From IMG/VR virus record IMGVR_UViG_3300046373_000239, positions 1 to 33,641 of that record: a stretch of 33,641 bases of DNA. One strand, written 5' to 3'. Numbering within the stretch: position 1 is the stretch's first letter; every line of letters starts with the position of its first letter. This document shows positions 1 through 5,968 of the stretch, piece by piece. Position numbers and translations under genes: made by a program. This DNA comes from a virus. A model generated the notes under the pieces. It saw only the letters and a program-made list of their open reading frames with translations, made no database searches and was not told the origin of the DNA.

Positions 1-300
1 ATGAATATGAGTGAATGTCCGATAAATGAAGTCCTGATTAGCCGGATAGTGGAAATTAAAGAAATGATGGAAGATTACGAACATATTAAATCGCGGGGAA
101 ATATAAAGGGCCAAGAAGCCTTTTTAAGGGAGCAAGCCAAGCTGTATGAAGAACAATTCGAAGAATGTATCAAAGACCTCTTGTCTAAGCTAGAACAAAC
201 GGATAAGGCTTTGTCTGCCCTATCTGACCCCAATGCCTTCCAATCCTCTCAAGCTGCTCAAATATTTGCAGCTGATCGTTTGAAAGAGCTGCGGGAGTAA
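1..300 (+). CDS. Host hypothetical coiled-coil protein (5' end may be cut)
   Basis: A 99-codon frame opens with ATG at the first base of the window, so upstream codons and the ribosome site cannot be seen and the true start may be earlier. The product is charged and mostly helical (many E, K and Q, with the stretch EAFLREQAKLYEEQFEECIKD), suggesting a short coiled coil. It has no membrane segment, signal peptide or motif I recognise. It lies outside the prophage, before the tRNA gene, so it is probably a host gene. Its function is unknown. Confidence 0.6.
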   Translation: MNMSECPINEVLISRIVEIKEMMEDYEHIKSRGNIKGQEAFLREQAKLYEEQFEECIKDLLSKLEQTDKALSALSDPNAFQSSQAAQIFAADRLKELRE

Positions 301-322
301 TTTAAAAGTTATTGGCGAGTAA

Positions 323-351
323 TTGACAACCCCATAAAACCTTGGTATTAT
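323..351 (+). promoter_or_regulatory. Sigma-A promoter of the tRNA-Val gene
   Basis: TTGACA (323-328) and TATTAT (346-351) are separated by exactly 17 bp and lie about 20 bp before the tRNA gene. The -35 matches consensus fully and the -10 at five of six positions. Transcription should start near 358. Confidence 0.8.
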
Positions 352-370
352 AACACTTGTCGCACTATTT

Positions 371-443
371 GACCTGATAGCTCAGCTGGGAGAGCGCTAT
401 CTTGACAGGGTAGAGGTCGCAGGTTCGATCCCTGTTCAGGTCA
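371..443 (+). tRNA. tRNA-Val (anticodon GAC)
   Basis: The cloverleaf can be folded by eye. The acceptor arms GACCTGA (371-377) and TCAGGTC (436-442) pair over 7 bp with discriminator A443. The D arm contains AGCTCAGCTGGGAGAGC. The anticodon arm is CTATC-TTGACAG-GGTAG, with GAC in the standard position of the 7-base loop. The T arm contains GGTTCGATCC. CCA is not encoded. The gene has its own promoter and a strong terminator just downstream, so it should be functional. Its 3' half is the likely phage integration target and is kept intact at this end. Confidence 0.95.
421..443 (+). other. Probable attL core (tRNA 3' end)
   Basis: Tyrosine integrases commonly use the 3' end of a tRNA gene as attachment core. 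Here the tRNA is followed at once by phage-like intergenic DNA, and the integrase lies at the far right edge of the element. No second copy of the tRNA tail occurs inside the window, as expected if attR is just beyond 33641. The exact core limits are inferred. Confidence 0.5.
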
Positions 444-461
444 TTCATACAGAAAGCTACG

Positions 462-486
462 AACCCTTACATAGTAAGGGTTTTTC
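462..486 (+). terminator. Intrinsic terminator of the tRNA-Val unit
   Basis: AACCCTTAC (462-470) and GTAAGGGTT (474-482) form a perfect 9-bp stem with a 3-base loop, and further T's follow. It lies about 20 bp beyond the tRNA 3' end. If integration is at the tRNA end, this terminator is brought in by the phage. Confidence 0.8.
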
Positions 487-536
487 TTATGTAACAGAGC
501 AAAATGCATGAGTAATACAGCAGGCTAAATATTCAC

Positions 537-556
537 TTGTTGACGGATTGTTGACG
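537..556 (+). repeat. Direct repeat TTGTTGACG x2, candidate integrase arm sites
   Basis: TTGTTGACG occurs at 537-545 and again at 548-556, an 11-bp period (one helical turn). The pair lies about 100 bp inside the prophage end, in non-coding DNA. Short direct repeats one turn apart beside an attachment site are typical arm-type binding sites of tyrosine integrases. The role is inferred from position. Confidence 0.5.
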
Positions 557-646
557 AAAAATAAAAGACTTCAATCAAATGAAGCATCATACTAGGAAGT
601 TTAACTCAATATCCTACAAATAGCTGATTATCTATTCTCTGTGTTC

Positions 647-677
647 GTGGGCAATGATGTGGGCAAATGCGTGGGCA
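647..677 (+). repeat. Direct repeat GTGGGCA x3, candidate integrase/Xis arm sites
   Basis: GTGGGCA occurs at 647-653, 659-665 and 671-677 with an exact 12-bp period, in non-coding DNA about 230 bp from the tRNA end. Its sequence differs from the TTGTTGACG pair nearer the end, so it may bind the same integrase domain with another spacing, or the excisionase. The remaining non-coding DNA between 487 and 700 shows nothing else I can name. Confidence 0.5.
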
Positions 678-678
678 G

Positions 679-702
679 AAAAAAAGCACCGGTTAGGGTG
701 TT
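679..702 (-). terminator. Terminator of the YjcQ-like gene
   Basis: On the minus strand AACACC and GGTGCT form a 6-bp stem (one G-U) with a 6-base loop, followed by a run of T's (complement of 679-685). The stop codon of the gene lies inside the stem. Confidence 0.65.
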
Positions 703-976
703 ATTTCAACCAATCTCTTAGTTCTTTTAAACCTCTGTACGTTTTAGCCCAAGCGCTGTTTTCTTCAATGAATTCATAACCCTTCATTGTCACGTTACAA
801 TTATTTAGGAATACAATTGTCGCTGCAATTGCGATGTTATCGAGGTACTCTTCTTGCTTAATTATTTTTGCCGCTTTTACAAAATCTTCTTTACTAATAC
901 CCAAGTCTTCTGCCTTTGGTTCATTGCCCTTTTCGACCTCTTTTAAAATACTATAAATTATTTTTTTTACGTTCAT
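701..976 (-). CDS. YjcQ-family phage protein
   Basis: The product (91 aa from ATG at 976) resembles the YjcQ family, small phage and prophage proteins probably built on a winged helix. Supporting stretches are the N-terminal KKIIYSILKEVEKGN, the middle GISKEDFVKAAKIIKQEEYL, a segment reading VTMKGYEFIEENSAWAKTYR, and the ending GLKELRDWLK. An in-frame TTG at 982 is possible, but AGGGGGTGA stands 6-9 bases before ATG 976, so that start is preferred. It is the gene nearest the left attachment site and ends on its own terminator. The family has no settled function; DNA binding is a guess from the fold. Confidence 0.75.
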   Translation of the reverse strand: MNVKKIIYSILKEVEKGNEPKAEDLGISKEDFVKAAKIIKQEEYLDNIAIAATIVFLNNCNVTMKGYEFIEENSAWAKTYRGLKELRDWLK

Positions 977-1110
977 GAACAATCACCCCCTGCCTATCAA
1001 TTCGCCACATTCCAATAATTTCCTGCATACCCACCAATAAATAACCTGCCGTCTCGTTAAGCCTTTCGTGATCTTCCAAATGCTCGAAAATGCTAGGTCA
1101 ATAGATTTCA

Positions 1111-1279
1111 CCGATGTCGGGGAATTCACGTATAATTTTCTAGCGTGGTACGTACCACGCACGTGTCATAAACCATGTATCGATTCATGATTTGAGTTTG
1201 TGCCCAATTATGAAATGTTCCGACGTCGGATCATTTGGTCGTCCAAAATTTGGACTAGCTGTTCGTTCAAATATTGAAC
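1111..1279. other. Cluster of unrelated palindromes in a 340-bp intergenic region
   Basis: The gap 977-1318 has no gene. It holds a series of dyads of different sequence: CCGA-TG-TCGG (1111-1120); GCGTGGTACGTACCACGC (1143-1160, perfect 18 bp); CATGTATCGATTCATG (1174-1189, one mismatched pair); TCCGACGTCGGA (1219-1230, perfect); GTCCAAA-A-TTTGGAC (1241-1255, perfect); GTTCAA-ATA-TTGAAC (1265-1279, perfect). The last three have centres about 24 bp apart. None is followed by a T-run, so they do not look like terminators. The cluster lies downstream of the replication-relaxation gene and upstream of the YjcQ-like gene. An origin, transfer site or operator array is possible. Confidence 0.6.
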
Positions 1280-1318
1280 AATCGTTTGTTTCCGACAATC
1301 AATTTAATAACCGATTAA

Positions 1319-1924
1319 TCATGTAAATTTACGTACTGCAGCTGCTAGAAACTCATCTACATCTTTGCTTTGAATGGTTTTAAACGGTGCGGTTAGGTTA
1401 TATCTTGTTTCTGTTATCATCCAAACCAGGGGAAACAGTTTCTTGTCTACAGGCTGCCAAGGCTCTTTTTTCCACTCCTCGCTATAATAATACTGCTCAT
1501 ACCGATTCGTTTTATCCTTCATCTCCTTGGCTGTATATTGCTTTCTTTGGATCTCTACATAAAACGGAGCGCCTTTCCAAATGACGAATGCATCCGGTTC
1601 TGGACTCCCTTTGCCGTACTTCGGTTCTACATCAAAGGTTCGCGGTTCTTCATGCTTTCTTAGTTCCCGGTAAAAAGATACGATGGCGAGAAAATGGGGA
1701 ATCTTCTGTGATTCTCTTTTAATGCTGGGTATGGGGAAGTAACGGTAAATCCTTTCTTTAGTGCAGCAATCTATTTGTTTATCCCTGCGAAGCCTTTTAA
1801 GGACAGCGTTAGCCTGTTTTACAGGGTTTTTCCATTCGGAGAAGTGTATGCCCATAATATCATCTCGAGTCATTACTCGGAATCGCATAAGGTTATCGAT
1901 GATCTGCTTATCTCTTTGGTTCAT
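1319..1924 (-). CDS. Replication-relaxation family protein
   Basis: The 201-aa product matches the replication-relaxation family, which is linked to plasmid replication and DNA relaxation and is also found in Bacillus-type phages. The N-terminus (MNQRDKQIIDNLMRFRVMTR, then a basic segment VLKRLRRDKQI) reads as a winged helix. The middle has PDAFVIWKGAPFYVEIQRK, which resembles the core of a PD-(D/E)xK nuclease fold, though with Q where the catalytic K would be. The ATG shares one base with the stop of the FtsK-like gene (TAATG), so the two are translationally coupled, as is usual for this pair. The family assignment is fairly sure; nuclease activity is not. Confidence 0.75.
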   Translation of the reverse strand: MNQRDKQIIDNLMRFRVMTRDDIMGIHFSEWKNPVKQANAVLKRLRRDKQIDCCTKERIYRYFPIPSIKRESQKIPHFLAIVSFYRELRKHEEPRTFDVEPKYGKGSPEPDAFVIWKGAPFYVEIQRKQYTAKEMKDKTNRYEQYYYSEEWKKEPWQPVDKKLFPLVWMITETRYNLTAPFKTIQSKDVDEFLAAAVRKFT

Positions 1925-3126
1925 TAGCCCAACACCCCAAACACGGTTTCCTCCTCTACTGCATGCCCTTCAATGTCGATAGGTTCCCCTTTTGCTTCTG
2001 CTTTTTTAAACGGCTCGAGCAGCTTCTTTGCAACGAAAAGATCAAGGAAAGGCGCTTGCACCGTTTTAAGTTGATTAAGCTTAAAAAGCATACGCCCTTT
2101 CTCGCTTGGCTTAATAAATTCTGCTCCTCCCGTTCCTAATGTAATCCGACTGTTAACTTCGTCTGAGTGCTTAAACGCCATGCGAACCGTGAGATTGTTT
2201 TTCAACTTCCCATCTAAAATCTGAGCATCAGGACGTTGCATAGAGAGGATAAGGAACACACCTAGTGCCCTGCCGATTGCGCTGATTTCTTCGATGATCT
2301 GCATGCAATCCCTTTCCTTTTTGAGCAGTGCTACTTCGTCCACACATAAGATGATATAAGGGGGCCGATCTTTCTCAGGTAGATCTGTGATGTTGGCCAG
2401 CTCCGCTTCGTCCAGTAAATCACCGCGCCTCAGTAACTCCTTTTTGATCTTGTAGAGCATTCGTAGGAGTGATACTGAATCAACAACCACCTGTTCAGCA
2501 GCACGTTTGAATAAGTGAAACTCTGATCGCTTTAAGTCCGCTAAATATAGTCGTAATTGAAAAGGAGAAAGGGTGAGCAATAAGGTAGTTAGAATAGAGC
2601 GCAATTCAGTTGATTTACCGCTTCCCGTTTCCCCAGCAAGTAGTAAATGGGGATGTTCACACATGTCGTATACTTCCCAACCTTCCCGACTCTTGCCAAC
2701 TACAATCGGCAATTTCATCCCCTTAATTGCGTCTGTGAGATCGTTATAATTATAGTCGAAGGCTTTAATAGCGCTTGGGTGAATCTTCAATGTAAAGGAA
2801 CGTAGAGAGCCGCATAAGTCGATGTTCTCACCAAACGTTTGTTGGAAGATCCATTCGTTTTTCATTAGATTGTCGGGATCAATTCCTACAGGAACAGTGA
2901 ACACCACTTGTGTAAAATCCTGCTTAAAGAAAATATTATTTATCACCGGGAATATTCGCACATCCCTTCCCTTGACCCCTTTCTTCGTTAAAAACAACCC
3001 ACCTAACTTAAAGCAGTTGAGCATCTTACGTTGTATGACTATGTCCGGCATGGTGCGATAGGTCACCCATGCACCTGCCATGCACGCCAGCCCAGATAAC
3101 CCTTTTAATATTTCCCATTCTAACAT
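1924..3126 (-). CDS. FtsK/SpoIIIE-type DNA translocase ATPase
   Basis: The 400-aa protein has a Walker A motif GETGSGKST at residues 165-173, a Walker B IILCVDE at about 258-264, and a later arginine/sensor stretch ALGVFLILSMQRPDAQIL typical of FtsK/SpoIIIE and of conjugation coupling ATPases. A weak hydrophobic segment lies at residues 6-23. There is no gamma DNA-recognition domain, and the protein is half the length of host FtsK, so it is a mobile-element ATPase. The start is ATG at 3126 with AGGAGGGTGAGTGA before it. It is coupled to the replication-relaxation gene. The pair is known from Bacillus cereus-group phages and plasmids; its role in those phages is unclear. Confidence 0.9.
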   Translation of the reverse strand: MLEWEILKGLSGLACMAGAWVTYRTMPDIVIQRKMLNCFKLGGLFLTKKGVKGRDVRIFPVINNIFFKQDFTQVVFTVPVGIDPDNLMKNEWIFQQTFGENIDLCGSLRSFTLKIHPSAIKAFDYNYNDLTDAIKGMKLPIVVGKSREGWEVYDMCEHPHLLLAGETGSGKSTELRSILTTLLLTLSPFQLRLYLADLKRSEFHLFKRAAEQVVVDSVSLLRMLYKIKKELLRRGDLLDEAELANITDLPEKDRPPYIILCVDEVALLKKERDCMQIIEEISAIGRALGVFLILSMQRPDAQILDGKLKNNLTVRMAFKHSDEVNSRITLGTGGAEFIKPSEKGRMLFKLNQLKTVQAPFLDLFVAKKLLEPFKKAEAKGEPIDIEGHAVEEETVFGVLG

Positions 3127-3184
3127 TCACTCACCCTCCTAACACTTTTCAAAAACCTTATAAAATCAATCTTTCTACTTGTAC

Positions 3185-3232
3185 TAGTGCGGTAATGAAA
3201 CCTAGGTAATTAGTGCGGTAGATACTGCGGTT
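3185..3232 (+). repeat. Direct repeat TAGTGCGGTA before the FtsK-like gene
   Basis: TAGTGCGGTA occurs at 3185-3194 and 3211-3220 (26 bp apart), with a weaker copy TACTGCGGTT at 3223-3232. They lie in the gap between the 135-codon frame and the FtsK-like gene. They could be binding sites for a protein of this module or a regulatory site; nothing decides between these. Confidence 0.4.
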
Positions 3233-3638
3233 ACAAATGGTTAATGATGTCCGTCCCATGCTTGATAATTTCCTTAAAAACCTCATAGTTTTCAATGTCC
3301 TTGATCTTATTTACAATGCTCACAAATAAATTGTAGCGTTCATGATCGGTTAAATTGCCGGCTTTTGCTGAATTGTTCAAATAGTCTTGAATGCTCTGCA
3401 GCTGTTCTTTCTTGGAGCTGGATGCAACTAAATCTTTGAGGTAGCTTTTAGAAATTCCAGAATCAGTAGCCAATTCTTTGATCTTATCCGCATGCGTCCA
3501 AGGAGCTTCGGCTGCCCTTATGTCTCTGGCAACCAATTTCCCTCCGCTTTTACCGACTGTTTTAGCGCTCTTCTTAGCAAGCAAGTTAATTATCTGACCG
3601 ATGGGTCCGGATGTTAACACGCATACCACCACTTTCAA
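3231..3638 (-). CDS. Hypothetical protein, start uncertain
   Basis: This is an open frame of 135 codons from a TTG at 3638. The product is basic in its first half (LLAKKSAKTVGKSGGKLVARDI) and helical and acidic in the second (LTDHERYNLFVSIVNKIKDIENYEVFKEIIKHG). No known domain is recognised. The first 50 bases overlap a better supported small frame (3586-3735), and no clear ribosome site stands before the TTG. The true start is therefore probably one of the in-frame GTG or TTG codons between about 3630 and 3570. It sits in the minus-strand operon leading to the FtsK-like gene. Confidence 0.55.
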   Translation of the reverse strand: MKVVVCVLTSGPIGQIINLLAKKSAKTVGKSGGKLVARDIRAAEAPWTHADKIKELATDSGISKSYLKDLVASSSKKEQLQSIQDYLNNSAKAGNLTDHERYNLFVSIVNKIKDIENYEVFKEIIKHGTDIINHL

Positions 3639-3735
3639 TATTCTTTAGCAACAATTCAGGGAAGTTCTTTTCGCGTTGTTTTTCATACCAGGTTTTAATT
3701 GCAATACTCACCATAAAATACAGTAGAGCTTTCAC
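3586..3735 (-). CDS. Small protein of 49 aa coupled to the preceding gene
   Basis: GTG at 3735 opens a 49-codon frame beginning MKALLYFMVSIAIKTWYEKQ and ending RTHRSDN. It is preceded by AAAGGAGATGTTACC. The start codon overlaps the stop of the upstream gene (GTGA), which strongly supports translation. The first 15 residues are hydrophobic and the rest is charged, so it may be a small membrane-associated protein. It overlaps the next frame by about 50 bases in another phase. No family is recognised. Confidence 0.55.
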   Translation of the reverse strand: MKALLYFMVSIAIKTWYEKQREKNFPELLLKNIESGGMRVNIRTHRSDN

Positions 3736-3959
3736 GGTAACATCTCCTTTGCGTGATCGATAACATCCTTGATAAGAGCAATTCTTTCCTCACTGATCCA
3801 CTTCTCTCCGTTCCCATAAAAGGGCTTGCAGAGGTAATCCACGCGATTCCAAACTTTCCGAATGTCTAATACTTCAACGGGAACTTTTAACCCTTCCACT
3901 TGCCAAAAGGCTTTTTTACCAATATCGGCAGCCATTTTAATAATTTCGCTGGGTAACAC
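3732..3959 (-). CDS. Hypothetical 75-aa phage protein
   Basis: GTG at 3959 follows the TAG of the upstream gene directly, with AAAGGAG about 9 bases before it inside that gene. The product is MLPSEIIKMAADIGKKAFWQ followed by a central VEVLDIRKVWNRVDYLCKPFYGNG and a helical end. It has no membrane segment or metal motif. Its tight packing (0-base gap upstream, GTGA overlap downstream) makes it part of the small-gene chain ahead of the FtsK-like ATPase. I cannot assign a function. Confidence 0.7.
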   Translation of the reverse strand: MLPSEIIKMAADIGKKAFWQVEGLKVPVEVLDIRKVWNRVDYLCKPFYGNGEKWISEERIALIKDVIDHAKEMLP

Positions 3960-4085
3960 CTAAAACAACTCCTTTAACAAATGAATTAAATCCTGCGTGT
4001 TCATTTGTGCCATTACATCGGTTGGGTCTATCTTAACGCCTTTCTCCAGAAGCTTTTTAACCATTTGCTTGATGATAAAACCCAT
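3960..4085 (-). CDS. Small hypothetical protein (41 aa)
   Basis: The frame is open further upstream, but those codons overlap the well-supported gene at 4088-4303. ATG at 4085 has AGAGGTGTAATC before it and starts 2 bases after that gene's stop, so it is the preferred start. The product is basic at the front (MGFIIKQMVKKLLEKGVKID) and helical (DVMAQMNTQDLIHLLKELF). No family is recognised. Confidence 0.6.
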   Translation of the reverse strand: MGFIIKQMVKKLLEKGVKIDPTDVMAQMNTQDLIHLLKELF

Positions 4086-4087
4086 GA

Positions 4088-4303
4088 TTACACCTCTTTC
4101 TTCGGCTTCCACACCTTCGACAAAACTGGCACATCCACGAACTGAACAACCTTCTGCTTCTGAGTCGTAATTCCAAATGCTTGGCGCAAAGCTGAACAGC
4201 AAATATCCCTAATCTCCTCCCCCGTTTTTTTCTCAATTACCGAAGCCAAGTCATCGTCCACAATTTTCCTAAGTCTAAAACCCACCATGTTCTTGTTAGC
4301 CAT
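4088..4303 (-). CDS. Small protein, possibly ribbon-helix-helix
   Basis: This 71-aa product is the first gene of the minus-strand left-arm operon and starts at ATG 4303 with GGGAGG 7 bases upstream. The N-terminus MANKNMVGFRLRKIVDDDLA, a short strand followed by two helices (IEKKTGEEIRDICCSALRQAFG), recalls an Arc/CopG ribbon-helix-helix DNA-binding fold. That fold would suit the first gene of a plasmid-like module. The call rests on pattern only. It diverges from an Xre-type gene across an intergenic region with paired AGGATA half-sites. Confidence 0.55.
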   Translation of the reverse strand: MANKNMVGFRLRKIVDDDLASVIEKKTGEEIRDICCSALRQAFGITTQKQKVVQFVDVPVLSKVWKPKKEV

Positions 4304-4332
4304 TCGCTTACCTCCCGTTATCGTAATGATTA

Positions 4333-4398
4333 AGGATATTGTCGAGGGCTGTCCTATTATGCACGTCCTAAAGATAATATTTTATCGCTTGTAGGATA
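4333..4398. promoter_or_regulatory. Divergent operator region with AGGATA/TCCTAT half-sites
   Basis: Between the diverging genes at 4303 (minus) and 4438 (plus) there are AGGATA (4333-4338), TCCTAT (4352-4357), TCCTAA (4366-4371) and AGGATA (4393-4398). They make two inverted pairs centred near 4345 and 4382. This is the expected place for operators of the Xre-type regulator encoded at 4438. Confidence 0.5.
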
Positions 4399-4437
4399 TT
4401 TAGAATTAGTGAAGAATCTTACTGTAGAGGTGAATTT

Positions 4438-4659
4438 ATGGGCGGTTTACATTGCAATCTTGAAAAGATACTTGGAGAACGCGGGATGAAACAAAAGTTC
4501 TTTGCCGATAAATTGAACATGAGGCGAAATACGATAAGCGCTATTATCCATGGGACTAAAACTGATATCGAAACAGCCCTGCGGATTGCTAACGTTTTGG
4601 GGTTGAAAGTGGAAGATATTTGGAATCTGGAAGAAGAAGGAAAAATATTAGACACATAA
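4438..4659 (+). CDS. Xre-family HTH transcriptional regulator (Cro-like)
   Basis: The 73-aa protein is a single HTH domain: LEKILGERGMKQKFFADKLNMRRNTISAIIHGTK gives helices 1-4, with the recognition helix around NMRRNTISAIIHG, followed by TALRIANVLGLKVEDIWNLEEE, the usual end of this family. The start ATG has AGAGGTGAATTT in front. It diverges from the FtsK/relaxation operon and precedes the Ltp-like gene on the same strand. It is therefore a local regulator of the left arm, separate from the CI-like repressor at the right end. The family is sure; the targets are inferred. Confidence 0.85.
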   Translation: MGGLHCNLEKILGERGMKQKFFADKLNMRRNTISAIIHGTKTDIETALRIANVLGLKVEDIWNLEEEGKILDT

Positions 4660-4743
4660 TGTATTGGGGTATGTTACACTAATTTTTGACAGAATTGAAG
4701 CAAATACTCCAGCCGATGGGGAAATTACAGATGGGGAATAGAG

Positions 4744-5367
4744 ATGGGATTTTTAAGAGTGCTTGGATGGGTATTTTTTCCGTATGTGATGATATTCATC
4801 AGATGGAAAACAGTAGGAATGCCAGTAAAGATTATTGGAGGTATTTGGGCGGGGTTAATACTCATTATGACTATCACCATAGCTACTAGTGACGACACTA
4901 AAAAAGGTTATGAAGCTGGCACGGTTGACGCTCTCAATGATACAACAAAAGCTACGAGTGAAGTTAGTGATGCTGTCAAAACACCTGAACCTACTAAAAA
5001 TCCAAAGCCAACAGTTGCACCTACTAAATCTCCAGAACCAACAGCTACACCGGTTGTGGTACAAGAAAGTGTGTCAGAAACCTCCGGCCAACGTAATGCT
5101 GTTCGTGCCGCGAAAAATTATCTAGACTATACGGCATTCTCGAGGCAGGGCTTAATAAAGCAGCTAATATTTGAAAAATACAATGAAGCTGATGCAGAAT
5201 ATGCTGTAGACCAAATTAGCGCAGATTGGAATGAGCAAGCCGTAAAAACTGCTATAAATTATCTTGATTATACAGCATTCTCTAAACAGGAACTTATAAA
5301 ACAGCTAGAGTTTGATGGATATACAAGTGAACAGGCTATATATGGTGTCGATAAGTCATACAAGTAA
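4744..5367 (+). CDS. Ltp-like membrane protein, possible superinfection exclusion
   Basis: The product is 207 aa. Two hydrophobic segments (about residues 3-20 and 28-48) are followed by a Thr/Pro/Lys-rich linker (about 78-105). Two copies of a helical repeat come next, each containing NYLDYTAFS(R/K)Q-LIKQL-F---Y--A-YAV/GVD. This repeat is the Ltp domain (host cell surface-exposed lipoprotein), known from Streptococcus phage TP-J34, where Ltp blocks DNA injection by other phages. No lipobox cysteine is seen, so membrane segments appear to replace the lipid anchor. It lies downstream of the Xre gene and ends on a terminator. The domain call is firm; superinfection exclusion is by analogy. Confidence 0.75.
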   Translation: MGFLRVLGWVFFPYVMIFIRWKTVGMPVKIIGGIWAGLILIMTITIATSDDTKKGYEAGTVDALNDTTKATSEVSDAVKTPEPTKNPKPTVAPTKSPEPTATPVVVQESVSETSGQRNAVRAAKNYLDYTAFSRQGLIKQLIFEKYNEADAEYAVDQISADWNEQAVKTAINYLDYTAFSKQELIKQLEFDGYTSEQAIYGVDKSYK

Positions 5368-5375
5368 ATTTAGAT

Positions 5376-5398
5376 AAGCCCACATCCGGGGCTTTTTT
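5376..5398 (+). terminator. Terminator of the Xre-Ltp unit
   Basis: AAGCCC (5376-5381) and GGGCTT (5389-5394) form a 6-bp stem with a 7-base loop and are followed by T's. It lies directly after the Ltp-like gene and before the converging gene at 5400. Confidence 0.7.
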
Positions 5399-5399
5399 A

Positions 5400-5687
5400 T
5401 TACCCATAAATACTCTTACAATCTGCTTTGGTCATGCTTTGAACAGTTTTTCCTCGATATGTAGTGCATACCTCTTCTGAGATAATCGTATAGTCATCCA
5501 TGCCTTTCGGAACATCCTCAAGCCTCTCGTAATAGCCATTGACCTTATAGTAAGCCTGAGCTTTCCACCAGCCCCATACACAGCGCCACCAAGGTAAATC
5601 CTGCAATTCAGCCAAGGTTATATCGGTACCGTCTACGTCTTTGGTGTAGCGTATTAAAAGATCGTATATTTCTTTTTGAAAACTCAT
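5400..5687 (-). CDS. Hypothetical 95-aa protein
   Basis: A frame on the minus strand starts at ATG 5687, with GAGGTGATGTG before it (a GTG one codon earlier is also possible). The product is soluble and rich in aromatic residues: a tryptophan-rich middle, LPWWRCVWGWWKAQAYYKVNGYY by parts, then EEVCTTYRGKTVQSMTKADC. No domain is recognised. It converges with the Ltp-like gene. The 280 bases between it and the YitT gene show no gene or clear element beyond the YitT ribosome site. Confidence 0.6.
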   Translation of the reverse strand: MSFQKEIYDLLIRYTKDVDGTDITLAELQDLPWWRCVWGWWKAQAYYKVNGYYERLEDVPKGMDDYTIISEEVCTTYRGKTVQSMTKADCKSIYG

Positions 5688-5968
5688 CACATCACCTCAG
5701 GAACATTATAGGCGAACAAATATTCGCATATCAAGAGGAATAATTTTTCACTTGGAGTGCTTATAGTGTAATGTGAAATACCTGGAGAGAATGAATAACG
5801 GGGCTTTGGGGATATGTACGTTTCGAGGGTTTGCAGTCTGAACTATCGTTTATTATTTTTCGGGCATTTCAGAAAATTGTATTATTCTGTATAAGAACAA
5901 TTAAAATATGGGATGTTAACCGTTGAGTCTGTAAAATTCAGTCTCTATTTTTATTTAGGAGGGTATAT

